Origin: an uncultured Methylococcaceae bacterium
GTDB lineage: Bacteria > Pseudomonadota > Gammaproteobacteria > Methylococcales > Methylomonadaceae
Direction: 5' to 3'
Assembly (NCBI GenBank): GCA_903917345.1
Contig: CAIXAE010000008.1
Location: 1-64,000 of the forward strand
DNA length: 64,000 nucleotides
Shown: positions 1 to 8,828 of the stretch, piece by piece
How positions within the stretch are numbered: position 1 is the first letter of the stretch
How the letters are laid out: each line of letters starts with the position of its first letter
Notes under the pieces: model-generated
Told to the model about the DNA's origin: nothing
The model's database searches: none
The model's input: the letters and a program-made list of their open reading frames with translations, nothing else
Made by a program: the position numbers and the translations under genes

Positions 1-136
<136 letters not shown>

Positions 137-341
137 TTATTTATGCGAGTATCTTATTAAGATAATAGACTAAATTTATACTTAATTTTATGCAAATAAT
201 TGCAACCAATGTAGGTGCAAGATGAAACCATCCACACGTAAGCTACCTCTTTGTTGTTTGCTGTGCTCTGCATAGATAGCCATTTTATTCATACAAAGTG
301 CAACGCATAACTATCACTCGTGATTACGCCTTGATGGGTGT

Positions 342-1574
342 CTAATTGTTAATTAATGCGATAAGATCTGATTCAAACGTGGCTAAAACGGCTTCTTTAT
401 CTAAATGTGCTTGCGCATAGGCTCTGCCAGCGGAACCCAAAGTGGCCCTTAATTGCGCGTCTTGAGCGAGTTGATTGATTGCCGTGGCAAAGGCTTCCCC
501 ATTTTCAGGATCAACCACCAAACCACAACCAACAACCACATCAGCTAATTCCGTCCCTAAATGTGCAGTTGCCACAACGGGGCGCCCACTGGCTAATATC
601 CCGGTTAATTTTGAAGGCATCACCAAATCAGCAGCATCAGCACGTTGCGGTAATAAATGGATATCTACCATGGCTAAAAATTCACCCAACCGTGATAACG
701 GCTGCAAATCAAGAAAATGCACATTGGTTAAACCATCACATAAGGTAGCGAGATCAGCCCGTCCGGCACCCTGGCCACAAAACATAAAAACCACCTCGGG
801 ACACATACTAGCTACTTGTGCCAAAATCTCCAAGCCTTGCTTGCCACCCATATTTCCGGAATATAAAGCCACAATAGCCTCTTGAGCAATGCCCAGTTCC
901 ATCCGGTAAAGACTATCACTGCTCTGTAAGGCAGAATCTAAATCAGAAAGACTAAAGCCCGATAGATCAACCCAATTAGGAAATAGAACAACACGATCAG
1001 CGGCAATACCTTTGCTCAATGCCCGTGATGCCATTCGTTTTGAAATAGTTGAAACCCTATCAAATCGACGCATCAACCAACGCTCGCCCGCTGATACAGC
1101 ATTTCTTAAAGTAGCCCCTTTTAGTAAGCCTAAATCGAACGCCGCGTCCACCTCATAGTCTTGTATATGTAACCACGCTTTAGCACCTGATAGACGAGCA
1201 ACTAACCAAGCTTGAGGTGCACAAAATAAAGGTGGCTCTACTACCCATACCACATCTGGGCGCCAGATTATTTGCGATAACATCACCGGAAAGCTGGCTA
1301 CTGCAAAACTAGCTAAATGAATAATACGCTTTAAGCCCGATACCTTAGACGGAACCCATAAAGGACAACGATACACAATCACACCCTCAGTCTGATCCAC
1401 TTGCCATTTATTAGCATATCCATCAGCAATCTGCCATTGAGGGTAATAGGGCGGGGCAGTCACCACGCGCACATCGTGCCCTTGAGCCGCTAACCAAACT
1501 GCCATTTCCCCCGTGTATTTACCAATACCGGTTAATTCTGGGGAGTAGTTAATGCCGTGAAGGAGTATGCGCAT
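342..1574 (-). CDS. wcaI: WcaI-type colanic acid glycosyltransferase
   Basis: A 410-residue GT-B glycosyltransferase of the GT4 type. It opens MRILLHGINYSPELTGIGKY, the usual start of the WcaI family, with the aromatic/proline stretch APPYYPQW near residue 41. The C-terminal half has the nucleotide-sugar-binding region with LVMPSKLTGILASGRPVVAT near residue 320. The family adds a sugar to the lipid-linked repeat unit at the cytoplasmic membrane face. It is separated from its upstream neighbour by 134 bp, so it may have its own promoter. Family is clear; donor and acceptor cannot be told from sequence. Confidence 0.85.
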   Translation of the reverse strand: MRILLHGINYSPELTGIGKYTGEMAVWLAAQGHDVRVVTAPPYYPQWQIADGYANKWQVDQTEGVIVYRCPLWVPSKVSGLKRIIHLASFAVASFPVMLSQIIWRPDVVWVVEPPLFCAPQAWLVARLSGAKAWLHIQDYEVDAAFDLGLLKGATLRNAVSAGERWLMRRFDRVSTISKRMASRALSKGIAADRVVLFPNWVDLSGFSLSDLDSALQSSDSLYRMELGIAQEAIVALYSGNMGGKQGLEILAQVASMCPEVVFMFCGQGAGRADLATLCDGLTNVHFLDLQPLSRLGEFLAMVDIHLLPQRADAADLVMPSKLTGILASGRPVVATAHLGTELADVVVGCGLVVDPENGEAFATAINQLAQDAQLRATLGSAGRAYAQAHLDKEAVLATFESDLIALINN

Positions 1575-1708
1575 AAAAATAAATCCCCTTGGTTAAAATT
1601 CAAGTTTTGTGATTAATAAAATACTATCTGAAAAAATAGTTTGTCTTAGGTAAAAGATAGCTCCTAATTAAAGGCCTAACCCTACCTGTCTTATTTAGTT
1701 TTAATAAC

Positions 1709-3727
1709 TCAAGGGCTATGTAATCCAGCTGGTGAACTGTAATCCAATAGTGCATTGCCACTTTTTATTTTTAAATGACCTTGATCAAGAACCATAAATG
1801 GACTGTCAATAACTGGGCTTGAAGAGGGTGTTTGGATAATGCCATTAATGCTAATTTTTGGCAGGCCAGCGACTCGATCCGTTTTCGTTTTTATATCTAG
1901 TTGAAACTGAGCTTCTAGAATATTGTTATCTTCATCAAGATAGGTAGCTTTAACTTGTTCAGGTGCAAAAAATAGGGCTTTGTTTTTAGTTATCGTCATG
2001 AACTGCTTAAAGTCCATAATTTGAGACTTTTCAGCAACTTTAAAATAAATGGCTGTTTTGGGTTGGCGAATTTTAAAGACTTTATAGTCTGCGATATTAG
2101 GTTTGTTGGTGGTATCTTGATAGTCATTGGTTCCTAAAAGTGTACCCATGGCAATAAAAGTATCCCCCGCTTTTGCAAAGACCCAGTTTTTTTCTTGTAT
2201 TAGTTCGTCAACTGAATTGGGAATACGACATTGGGCCAGTTGGTACAAGGCATTTTGGTGTTCATTTCGTAATTTAAAAAAACGGTTATCTAAATCAAAT
2301 ACCCAAGGATCTTTAGAGGGAATATTAAACAGTATGACACCTTCTGTTTTGCCTAGATAAACTTGCATAAAAGGGGATGAGCGATCAGTACTCCAAGCAT
2401 CTTCACCTAAATTACTCTTCCAATAAGGTTGATAACAATCAATTTGATTTTTTTCAGCCTTACTTTGATACAAAATAGAAAAGAGCTGAGTATTTTCGTT
2501 ATACCAACTAGGATTAAAAATAGTCGTGCCGGCACCTATGGCAAAGTTTTTGGTAATATAAGCCTTGCCATATATTTCAGGTGATGTTTCTGCATCCCAT
2601 ATACCAAAAGTAGGCGTAACCATTTTTATAACGTAAGGAGTCGTGTTATTTTCTAAGAGTTTTAATACAGCCTCCGGTGGTCGCCACTTTGACAACGCTA
2701 ACATGACAACATAAACGGGGTCACGTCGTCCCTCTAAGTCATTAACAGCTATACTAGGAATGCCATAGTAATACCAAAGAACTTGCTGCGATATGGATAC
2801 ATCTTGAATTTCACTTTGAATTTTATTAATTGTTGCCGTATTTTTTTGTGGCGAATTTTTTCTTGTTAAAGGTGGTGCAATTACACCATAAAATGAATTA
2901 ACTTTTAATGCTGAAAGCTGCAAAATAGCTTCTAGTTCAGCTGATTTTTTAACTTCAATATCTTGTGCAAAATCAATCAGATTCAGAATAGGAAAAAAAT
3001 TAACCATCGCATAGGTGGGTGACAATAATTCATATTGTCCATTTTGCATAAAATGCTGGGATCTACGTAGCAATAAGCTTTTATGGCTAGCCATTAATTC
3101 AGCCGATGACCATAATTTATCATCAATGTCATGCCATGTTAGACCCGGAAAATATTGCGCCAAGAGATACCAAGAGGCCGATTGTAAAATGGCATGATTA
3201 ATCGTGCCATGACCAAATAAACGCTGTTTGCGGGATAACAGTAAGCTGATATTAGTTTTTTGATCTTCTGTAAGACAATGACCAAATTGATATAAATAAC
3301 GCACCAAAGGCGGTAAGCTAAACATTTCTGGCTCATACACATCATTGTGTACAATGCCGTTTTCGAGAACTTTCGACATATACGCTGGATAGTCAGTAAT
3401 ACCACAACCTTTTAAGGCGGTTATTCCTAAAATATCATAAGGCTTAAATTTTGCATTCTCTCGATCGAATGTCTCTGGTTTCATGATACTTAACACCCAC
3501 TTGCTGCGAGTATCAATACTTGCTTCTGAAGTTGATATTATAGAAGGTGATAATTGATCTACAGGGGTAACAGTATCAGCATAAATATTCTGCGAAAAAG
3601 GTAGCAATAATATTAAAAGAAAAATCGCGAGGAATCGCATCATTCGCATTACTTGAGAGTAAACTAATACCCAGCCCCCAAGAACAAACATGGCAAAGGA
3701 TAGTATTAATAGATACTTTTTTTTCAA
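1709..3727 (-). CDS. exported protein of unknown function in the polysaccharide cluster
   Basis: I do not recognise this 672-residue protein with certainty. The listed start is a TTG; an ATG at about 3649 would begin directly at a better signal peptide (MRMMRFLAIFLLILLLPFSQ, cut near NIYA), so the mature protein is probably periplasmic or outer-membrane-facing. Neither start has a convincing ribosome-binding site. The N-terminal half looks helical, with many Trp, Tyr and His, and the C-terminal half looks rich in beta strand. That layout resembles heparinase or alginate-lyase-like polysaccharide lyases (alpha/alpha toroid plus beta sandwich). This is only an inference from pattern and position, and no catalytic residues were identified. 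Confidence 0.6.
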   Translation of the reverse strand: MKKKYLLILSFAMFVLGGWVLVYSQVMRMMRFLAIFLLILLLPFSQNIYADTVTPVDQLSPSIISTSEASIDTRSKWVLSIMKPETFDRENAKFKPYDILGITALKGCGITDYPAYMSKVLENGIVHNDVYEPEMFSLPPLVRYLYQFGHCLTEDQKTNISLLLSRKQRLFGHGTINHAILQSASWYLLAQYFPGLTWHDIDDKLWSSAELMASHKSLLLRRSQHFMQNGQYELLSPTYAMVNFFPILNLIDFAQDIEVKKSAELEAILQLSALKVNSFYGVIAPPLTRKNSPQKNTATINKIQSEIQDVSISQQVLWYYYGIPSIAVNDLEGRRDPVYVVMLALSKWRPPEAVLKLLENNTTPYVIKMVTPTFGIWDAETSPEIYGKAYITKNFAIGAGTTIFNPSWYNENTQLFSILYQSKAEKNQIDCYQPYWKSNLGEDAWSTDRSSPFMQVYLGKTEGVILFNIPSKDPWVFDLDNRFFKLRNEHQNALYQLAQCRIPNSVDELIQEKNWVFAKAGDTFIAMGTLLGTNDYQDTTNKPNIADYKVFKIRQPKTAIYFKVAEKSQIMDFKQFMTITKNKALFFAPEQVKATYLDEDNNILEAQFQLDIKTKTDRVAGLPKISINGIIQTPSSSPVIDSPFMVLDQGHLKIKSGNALLDYSSPAGLHSP

Positions 3728-3888
3728 GTTATTCTTCTATTCCTGAAAACTGTAATTTCTTAAAAAAAAACTATCTTGTTCATGTCCCATTGGCCTGATT
3801 CCATCCACAGTTTCCTGTAGATTATCCGCGGGAGCAGATCAAAGTGTACGGGTCGACTTTTTGAGCATTTTGACTTGATTTTTATCAT

Positions 3889-4446
3889 TTAGCTTATGCG
3901 AGGCTTAACAGCTTTAGCTGGAGACCCGTAACAAATCATACCCTCGGGCATATCAGCAAAAACAGAGCTTCTGGCGCCAATTACAGATCCCCTTCCAATG
4001 GTCACACCAGGTCCTACAAATACATCATTTGGTAGCCACACTTCATCTTTAATTATGATATCTTTTGCGCCAATATCGAAAGTAATTTTATCCATATCAT
4101 GGAGCCCAGTGCATAAGTAAACTCTATGAGCGATGGCGACATTAGAGCCAATTTCAATGTGACCTAAATTATATAATATCGAGTCATCACCTATCCACGT
4201 ATAGTCACCAATTGTAAGTTTCCATGGGTAGGTTATGGTGGCACTAGGACGAATTAAAACACCCTTTCCAATTTTTGCACCAAAAAACCGTAATAAACTA
4301 CATCTGAAGTTATACATGAATTTTGGCGAATATTTGAATAAAGAACTTTGAACAAACCACCATAACTGTGTGTAAACCTTACTTCTTCCCCTAAAGCCAT
4401 CAGGTACTTTAAATTTTGATAAATCTTGATACTTAAGTTCTTTCAT
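3889..4446 (-). CDS. wcaF: WcaF-type colanic acid O-acetyltransferase
   Basis: A 185-residue left-handed beta-helix acetyltransferase. Hexapeptide-type turns run from about residue 58 (IGKGVLIRPSATI) through IGDYTWIGDD and IGSNVAIAHRVYLCTGLHD to VGPGVTIGRGSVIGARSSV. The histidine in the LCTGLHD segment is in the place of the catalytic histidine of this group, and the end GSPAKAVKPR is typical. The enzyme transfers acetyl from acetyl-CoA to a sugar of the repeat unit in the cytoplasm. Its ATG overlaps the stop of the upstream epimerase in an ATGA, which implies translational coupling. It ends the tightly packed part of the minus-strand operon. Confidence 0.85.
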   Translation of the reverse strand: MKELKYQDLSKFKVPDGFRGRSKVYTQLWWFVQSSLFKYSPKFMYNFRCSLLRFFGAKIGKGVLIRPSATITYPWKLTIGDYTWIGDDSILYNLGHIEIGSNVAIAHRVYLCTGLHDMDKITFDIGAKDIIIKDEVWLPNDVFVGPGVTIGRGSVIGARSSVFADMPEGMICYGSPAKAVKPRIS

Positions 4447-5426
4447 ATTTTAGTCTTTAGCATCCAAGTGATGGTGTCATTTATACCCATATCGACTGTA
4501 AAAGGCAGAGGGCCAGTCACTTTAGAGATTTCATCAAAGTCATGAATCATCTCCGTGGTTAGGTTATTTAATCGGAAAGTGGTTAAGGGTGGATTTTTAT
4601 AACCAAATTTGCATAAAGTATCTCCAAGTTTTGCCAGTAAATTCATTCCAAAAAACGGGATAGATAAAGGGGGGGATACATGGAATTGGGCAGCAATTTT
4701 TTTAGAAAAAGAACCTACTTCAATTGGTTGGTAATCACCAAGATAAAAGGTTTTTTTATTGATCAACTCATAATCTGCTTTCATTAATTCTTTTAATTGA
4801 AAAACTGAATTACCTACAAATCCAAAGGACTTATAAATAACCAGCTTACCTGGATGTACGTACCTATGTGCTTTAATATGATCAAAAAATGATCTATAAG
4901 GAATATCAAACCAGGGACCCCAAATGGATGTTGGTCGAACAATTACCCAATCGAAAGGTAAGTTAGTTTGGGAACGGATAATTTGTTCACCAAGTACCTT
5001 GCTTGTACCGTAAGTTGTGGTTGGACAGTAGTCTGCTTCAGATTTTGGTTGATAGCCAATTTTACAAACTAACCTTGAAGATGCAAAAATTATTCTTTTT
5101 ACACTCTTTGATGCAATGCATGCTTCAATTAAATTGTGTACTCCTACGGTATTAGCTGAGTAATCTTCAATATTATTTGAGTCGAGATCAGTTCGGGCAC
5201 CTAGATGATAAATTTGTGTAGGGGCAAAGTTTTTAATAGTTGTTATAAGTTCATCTCTATTTCTTAAGTCGACATTACACCAAATATCTAAATGTGATTT
5301 ACATCTAGGCTTTATAATGTCAATGTTTAAGACTTCATGGTTGTTTTTAAGTAAATCAGAAATTAAATTTGTCCCAATAAATCCTGAGCCACCTGTTACT
5401 ATTACTTTATTAGGATTATTTATCAT
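4443..5426 (-). CDS. NAD-dependent epimerase/dehydratase (extended SDR)
   Basis: A 327-residue extended short-chain dehydrogenase/reductase. The Rossmann motif is GGSGFIG at residues 12-18, an acidic residue ends beta-2 (NIDI), and the catalytic region has ASSRL near 114 and YGTSK near 138 (YxxxK). It probably converts one nucleotide-activated sugar to another for the polysaccharide. The substrate cannot be assigned; the usual GalE, RmlB and WbpP-specific signatures are absent. It overlaps both neighbours by four bases (ATGA), so it is inside a translationally coupled block. Confidence 0.8.
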   Translation of the reverse strand: MINNPNKVIVTGGSGFIGTNLISDLLKNNHEVLNIDIIKPRCKSHLDIWCNVDLRNRDELITTIKNFAPTQIYHLGARTDLDSNNIEDYSANTVGVHNLIEACIASKSVKRIIFASSRLVCKIGYQPKSEADYCPTTTYGTSKVLGEQIIRSQTNLPFDWVIVRPTSIWGPWFDIPYRSFFDHIKAHRYVHPGKLVIYKSFGFVGNSVFQLKELMKADYELINKKTFYLGDYQPIEVGSFSKKIAAQFHVSPPLSIPFFGMNLLAKLGDTLCKFGYKNPPLTTFRLNNLTTEMIHDFDEISKVTGPLPFTVDMGINDTITWMLKTKI

Positions 5427-6601
5427 TTACTTTCTCTGATAATTTCTAAAAGCTGTTCAGCGGCTTTTTGAACATGAAAACGATTTTGAAAGCACGGAAT
5501 AGTTTTTTCTTTCATTTTTGTAAATTCAAATAAATCCATAGTTAACCATCGTTGAAAAAGTTCGATTGTACCTGTAAGCGTGTCATCAGCCACAAGGCCT
5601 GCTCCATCAGCATCAATTTCCCTCCATATATTTACTTTATTGCTAATTAATACAGGTTTGCCACACGCTAAGGCTTCTGCTACTACTATGCCGAAATTCT
5701 CTTGATGCGAAGGTAACACAAAAACCTCTGCCGCATAAAAAGCCCCCCATTTTAGTTCGCCTTGCAACATACCCGGCCAAGTGATGCGGTCAGCAATGCC
5801 CAAGGCTTCGGCTTGCGCTTGCAGTTTGGGTACCCAGCCAATTTGATCGGGCCCTGCCATTAATAAATGCAGACTGTTATCTAGCTTGGCAACTTTGGCA
5901 AAGGCTTCTATTAATAAATCACAGCCTTTTTTGACATGAATACGACTTAAATATAAAGCAAGGCGCTTGCCTTGAAGTTGTGGATATTGATTTAAAAACT
6001 CCGTCGCCAACATATCGCCATTAGCTGGTGGATTAGACACGCCATAGGATGTAACGGCTTCGTTGGTTTTGTATAGCCAAAAGGATTCACGCGCTAACAG
6101 TTTTTCATCTTCACAGGTAAAAATAACTCTACGCGCGTCTCGTAACACCTTATATTCTGCCCAAGGCCAATACAGCCATTTTTTTAAATGTTTAAGTGGA
6201 TAAGTATGCTTAAACCAAGGGTCTAACATACCGTGAGTAAAAACATAATAAGGAATCTTAGTGCCCGCCAAAGCACGCCACACTGCAAACCCATGATATT
6301 GCCAAATGCCATTAACGATAATGGCGTCGTAGTTATGGGCATGGGCTTTTAACCAAGGTAATAATTTGGGCGCATAGGCATAACCCAAGTAAGCGGGTCC
6401 TATAGCATAGACTGTTGTTGTTGTTGTTGTTGTTGTTGTTAAGAGATCAAACGCATTAAGGTAGGGTGCATTAGGTGGATCGCAAGTTAGCACATCAATT
6501 TGCACACCGTGTTCACGCACAGGCACATTCAGTTGTTTAACACCTTCGATAGGACCGCCACCTTTAGGGTCGATAGATGATATTACGTGGAGGATTTTCA
6601 T
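5423..6601 (-). CDS. GT4-family glycosyltransferase with a polythreonine insert
   Basis: A 392-residue GT-B glycosyltransferase. It opens MKILHVISSIDPKGGGP, the glycine-rich acceptor loop of GT4 enzymes. The donor-binding domain includes LALYLSRIHVKKGCDLLIEA near residue 215 and HQENFGIVVAEALACGKPV near residue 300 (the EX7E region). It should add one sugar to the lipid-linked repeat unit at the cytoplasmic membrane. Nine consecutive threonines near residue 56 come from a pure trinucleotide run. The start overlaps the upstream gene by ATGA. Sugar specificity is unknown. Confidence 0.85.
   Translation of the reverse strand: MKILHVISSIDPKGGGPIEGVKQLNVPVREHGVQIDVLTCDPPNAPYLNAFDLLTTTTTTTTTVYAIGPAYLGYAYAPKLLPWLKAHAHNYDAIIVNGIWQYHGFAVWRALAGTKIPYYVFTHGMLDPWFKHTYPLKHLKKWLYWPWAEYKVLRDARRVIFTCEDEKLLARESFWLYKTNEAVTSYGVSNPPANGDMLATEFLNQYPQLQGKRLALYLSRIHVKKGCDLLIEAFAKVAKLDNSLHLLMAGPDQIGWVPKLQAQAEALGIADRITWPGMLQGELKWGAFYAAEVFVLPSHQENFGIVVAEALACGKPVLISNKVNIWREIDADGAGLVADDTLTGTIELFQRWLTMDLFEFTKMKEKTIPCFQNRFHVQKAAEQLLEIIRESK
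6414..6440. repeat. (GTT)9 trinucleotide microsatellite inside a glycosyltransferase gene
   Basis: Nine perfect GTT triplets on the plus strand are read as nine ACA threonine codons on the minus strand. The run sits in a linker of the N-terminal domain. Gain or loss of units by slippage would keep the frame and change only loop length. Confidence 0.95.
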
Positions 6602-7761
6602 GGGTTATTGCCCGGGACTAATTGTTGATAAAAATGCACATATTGATTAATCGTTTGCTGGCTATCAAACTTGGCGGCTTGTGCAAATCCTTTGTCACGT
6701 TGCTGCTGTTTTACCTGTCGAGACAAAGCTAATACCTCTTCAATAACTAATGCAGAAGATACCGCCCAAGCAGATGAGTTATTGACTGGCTTATTATCAA
6801 TATAATAAGCCGCATCCCCACCGACTTCGGTCATAGGTGCTTCGTTAGTGGTAAGCACCAAACAACCACAAGCCATAGCTTCGGCAATTGGCCAGCCAAA
6901 GCCTTCAGCTAAACTAGGGAAGAGTAACAAGCTCGCCAATGAATAAGCCGCACAAACTTGTGCATTACTTATGCCGCTTAAAAAGATAATAGACCCTGAC
7001 TTACCAATGCGATTAAGCACCTCTTGCATGGCTGCTGTAGGTGGTGGCCCAACCATCCATAGTGGCAGTGCTTGTTCTACACGATTAACATAAGACTCAT
7101 AAAGCTCAAGCACGCCCAGCCTGTTTTTGTACCACTGATTGCCGCCAACATGTATTAAAAAACCCTCTTTAGGTATAGAAACGCCCAAGGTAGAAAGTGT
7201 CACAAAACTATCTTCCTGACTCATCCTATAAAAGGGGTAGTTTAAACCGTTGTAAATAACCTCTGATAAAGGAGGCGGTGCAGGTAAAAATCGGGATAAA
7301 TCAGTTTTTGTTTTTTTTGAAACCGAAATAAAGTTTTTTCCGTGTGTAAAGCCGCTACGTATAAACGCTTGATAGTGCTTGCCAGACCAACCGGTTGGGT
7401 TTTGCGGATATTCACCCAAGGCCGAGCGCAAGGCCATAAAGTCATGTACATGTATGACATGTGGGCGATGTGCGACCAAGGGTACCCACGGTCCTAGTGC
7501 TTGATCTGAAAAAACAAATAAGGTCTCTGGGGACAGTTTTTTTATGCGTGCTTTAACTTGTAAGGGGAAAACAATAAATTGATCCACATAGCCTAGCCAT
7601 TTTTTAAAGCGTTGCGGTACAGGTAATTTATAAAAGAGCGGACGAGCAGTCCAACTTTCTACAGTATGACCTTGCTGTTGCATGCCCTCAATAATCATGC
7701 TTGCAAAACGCGGCATGCTTTGACTGGCTAAAAAAGGGTGGGTAAATACAATTATGTTCAT
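6598..7761 (-). CDS. GT4-family glycosyltransferase
   Basis: A 387-residue GT-B glycosyltransferase. The ATG at 7761 was chosen because it forms an ATGA overlap with the stop of the upstream gene and gives the expected N-terminus MNIIVFTHPFLASQSMPRFA; a start ten codons upstream would lie inside the neighbour. Donor-domain signatures are FLIHVGGNQWYKNRLGVLE near residue 203 and FPSLAEGFGWPIAEAMACG near 284, containing the EX7E pair. It ends with an ATGA overlap into the next transferase. It is predicted to add one residue of the repeat unit; specificity is unknown. Confidence 0.85.
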   Translation of the reverse strand: MNIIVFTHPFLASQSMPRFASMIIEGMQQQGHTVESWTARPLFYKLPVPQRFKKWLGYVDQFIVFPLQVKARIKKLSPETLFVFSDQALGPWVPLVAHRPHVIHVHDFMALRSALGEYPQNPTGWSGKHYQAFIRSGFTHGKNFISVSKKTKTDLSRFLPAPPPLSEVIYNGLNYPFYRMSQEDSFVTLSTLGVSIPKEGFLIHVGGNQWYKNRLGVLELYESYVNRVEQALPLWMVGPPPTAAMQEVLNRIGKSGSIIFLSGISNAQVCAAYSLASLLLFPSLAEGFGWPIAEAMACGCLVLTTNEAPMTEVGGDAAYYIDNKPVNNSSAWAVSSALVIEEVLALSRQVKQQQRDKGFAQAAKFDSQQTINQYVHFYQQLVPGNNP

Positions 7762-8795
7762 TGGAATGCCGCTGTGATAATTTGCTGACAAATATCTTCA
7801 TTGCCTACTTTGTTTTCCAATACACGCTTCATACCAGCAAGGCGAATAAGTTCACGTTTTTCAGGGTGTGCTAGTAAATCAAGGCATTTTTCTGCACATT
7901 CATGGGCATCAGACCAAAAAACGGCTTCTTCATTTTCACGATATAACTTTAAGTGTTCTGCAGTACGTTCAGCGCAGAGTAAACCACCTGCATAGGGTAT
8001 TTCCATGGTGCGTGTTGTGTGTAAATCCCGGTTGCCTTTTGATAACAAGCCCAGGCAAACTTTGGCACCTTGGATAGCCATTACATAGTCTTGGCCGGAC
8101 AATGCATTACCCCTCCAATGATTTTTGAGCTGCGGCCAATAAGCTGATTTTTGCCAGCGATCACCCCAAATAGCAATATTTAAACCGCGCTCTAACAAAT
8201 GCACTAGAAACTGGTCACGATTTTCATGGCGCATCCAAGTGCCAATGAAGCAAACATCAGAGTGGTAAGTATTAGGGATTATCCGATTGATTGATTTAGC
8301 ACTGTGTTGAACCTCATCATAAGTACGCCATATTCGCAATACCTTTCCTGTACAAATGATTTTAAGTTCTTGTTCAGTTTCATTCCTTACAGCAGTGACT
8401 AAGCTATAAAGTGACAAGGCCTTTTGTAGACTGGCGAAGCGACAACCATCGCGTTTACCAGTAGGATCATCATGATTAAATAAAACCACAGGCACATCTG
8501 GTTTTCTTAACAACTGTAATGCCTTAGCTCCAAATAATTCACCACCATCGATCCAGATTAAATCAATTTTATCAGCAGTTTTGATAATACCATTTAACCA
8601 AGTGCAAACAGTTTTTTGCAAAAACGCATATCCAGTACGAAAATGAATGACGCTTAAGATTCGATTATGAAATTGACCTATAAAAACAGCATAAGGATCA
8701 GCTATTAATAATACATGGCCTAAGCGAGATAGTGCATCGGCACGATGACGAGATGTTGTTGATGTAGATGTGGTGCCAAGATATAAAATTTTCAT
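7758..8795 (-). CDS. CgeB-like glycosyltransferase
   Basis: A 345-residue protein matching the CgeB/DUF3880 type of GT-B transferase: N-terminal MKILYLGTTSTSTTSRHRAD, a central VVLFNHDDPTGKRDG, then CFIGTWMRHENRD and a C-terminal GNRDLHTTRTMEIPYAGGLL, the conserved motif of the Glyco_trans_1_2 domain. The ATG at 8795 was preferred over an upstream in-frame TTG because AAGGA sits eight bases before it. Probable role is transfer of a sugar onto the growing repeat unit in the cytoplasm. The stop overlaps the next start (ATGA). Confidence 0.8.
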   Translation of the reverse strand: MKILYLGTTSTSTTSRHRADALSRLGHVLLIADPYAVFIGQFHNRILSVIHFRTGYAFLQKTVCTWLNGIIKTADKIDLIWIDGGELFGAKALQLLRKPDVPVVLFNHDDPTGKRDGCRFASLQKALSLYSLVTAVRNETEQELKIICTGKVLRIWRTYDEVQHSAKSINRIIPNTYHSDVCFIGTWMRHENRDQFLVHLLERGLNIAIWGDRWQKSAYWPQLKNHWRGNALSGQDYVMAIQGAKVCLGLLSKGNRDLHTTRTMEIPYAGGLLCAERTAEHLKLYRENEEAVFWSDAHECAEKCLDLLAHPEKRELIRLAGMKRVLENKVGNEDICQQIITAAFQ

Positions 8796-8828
8796 TTTAA
8801 CAGTCCTTATCAATTTAATAATTTGGTT

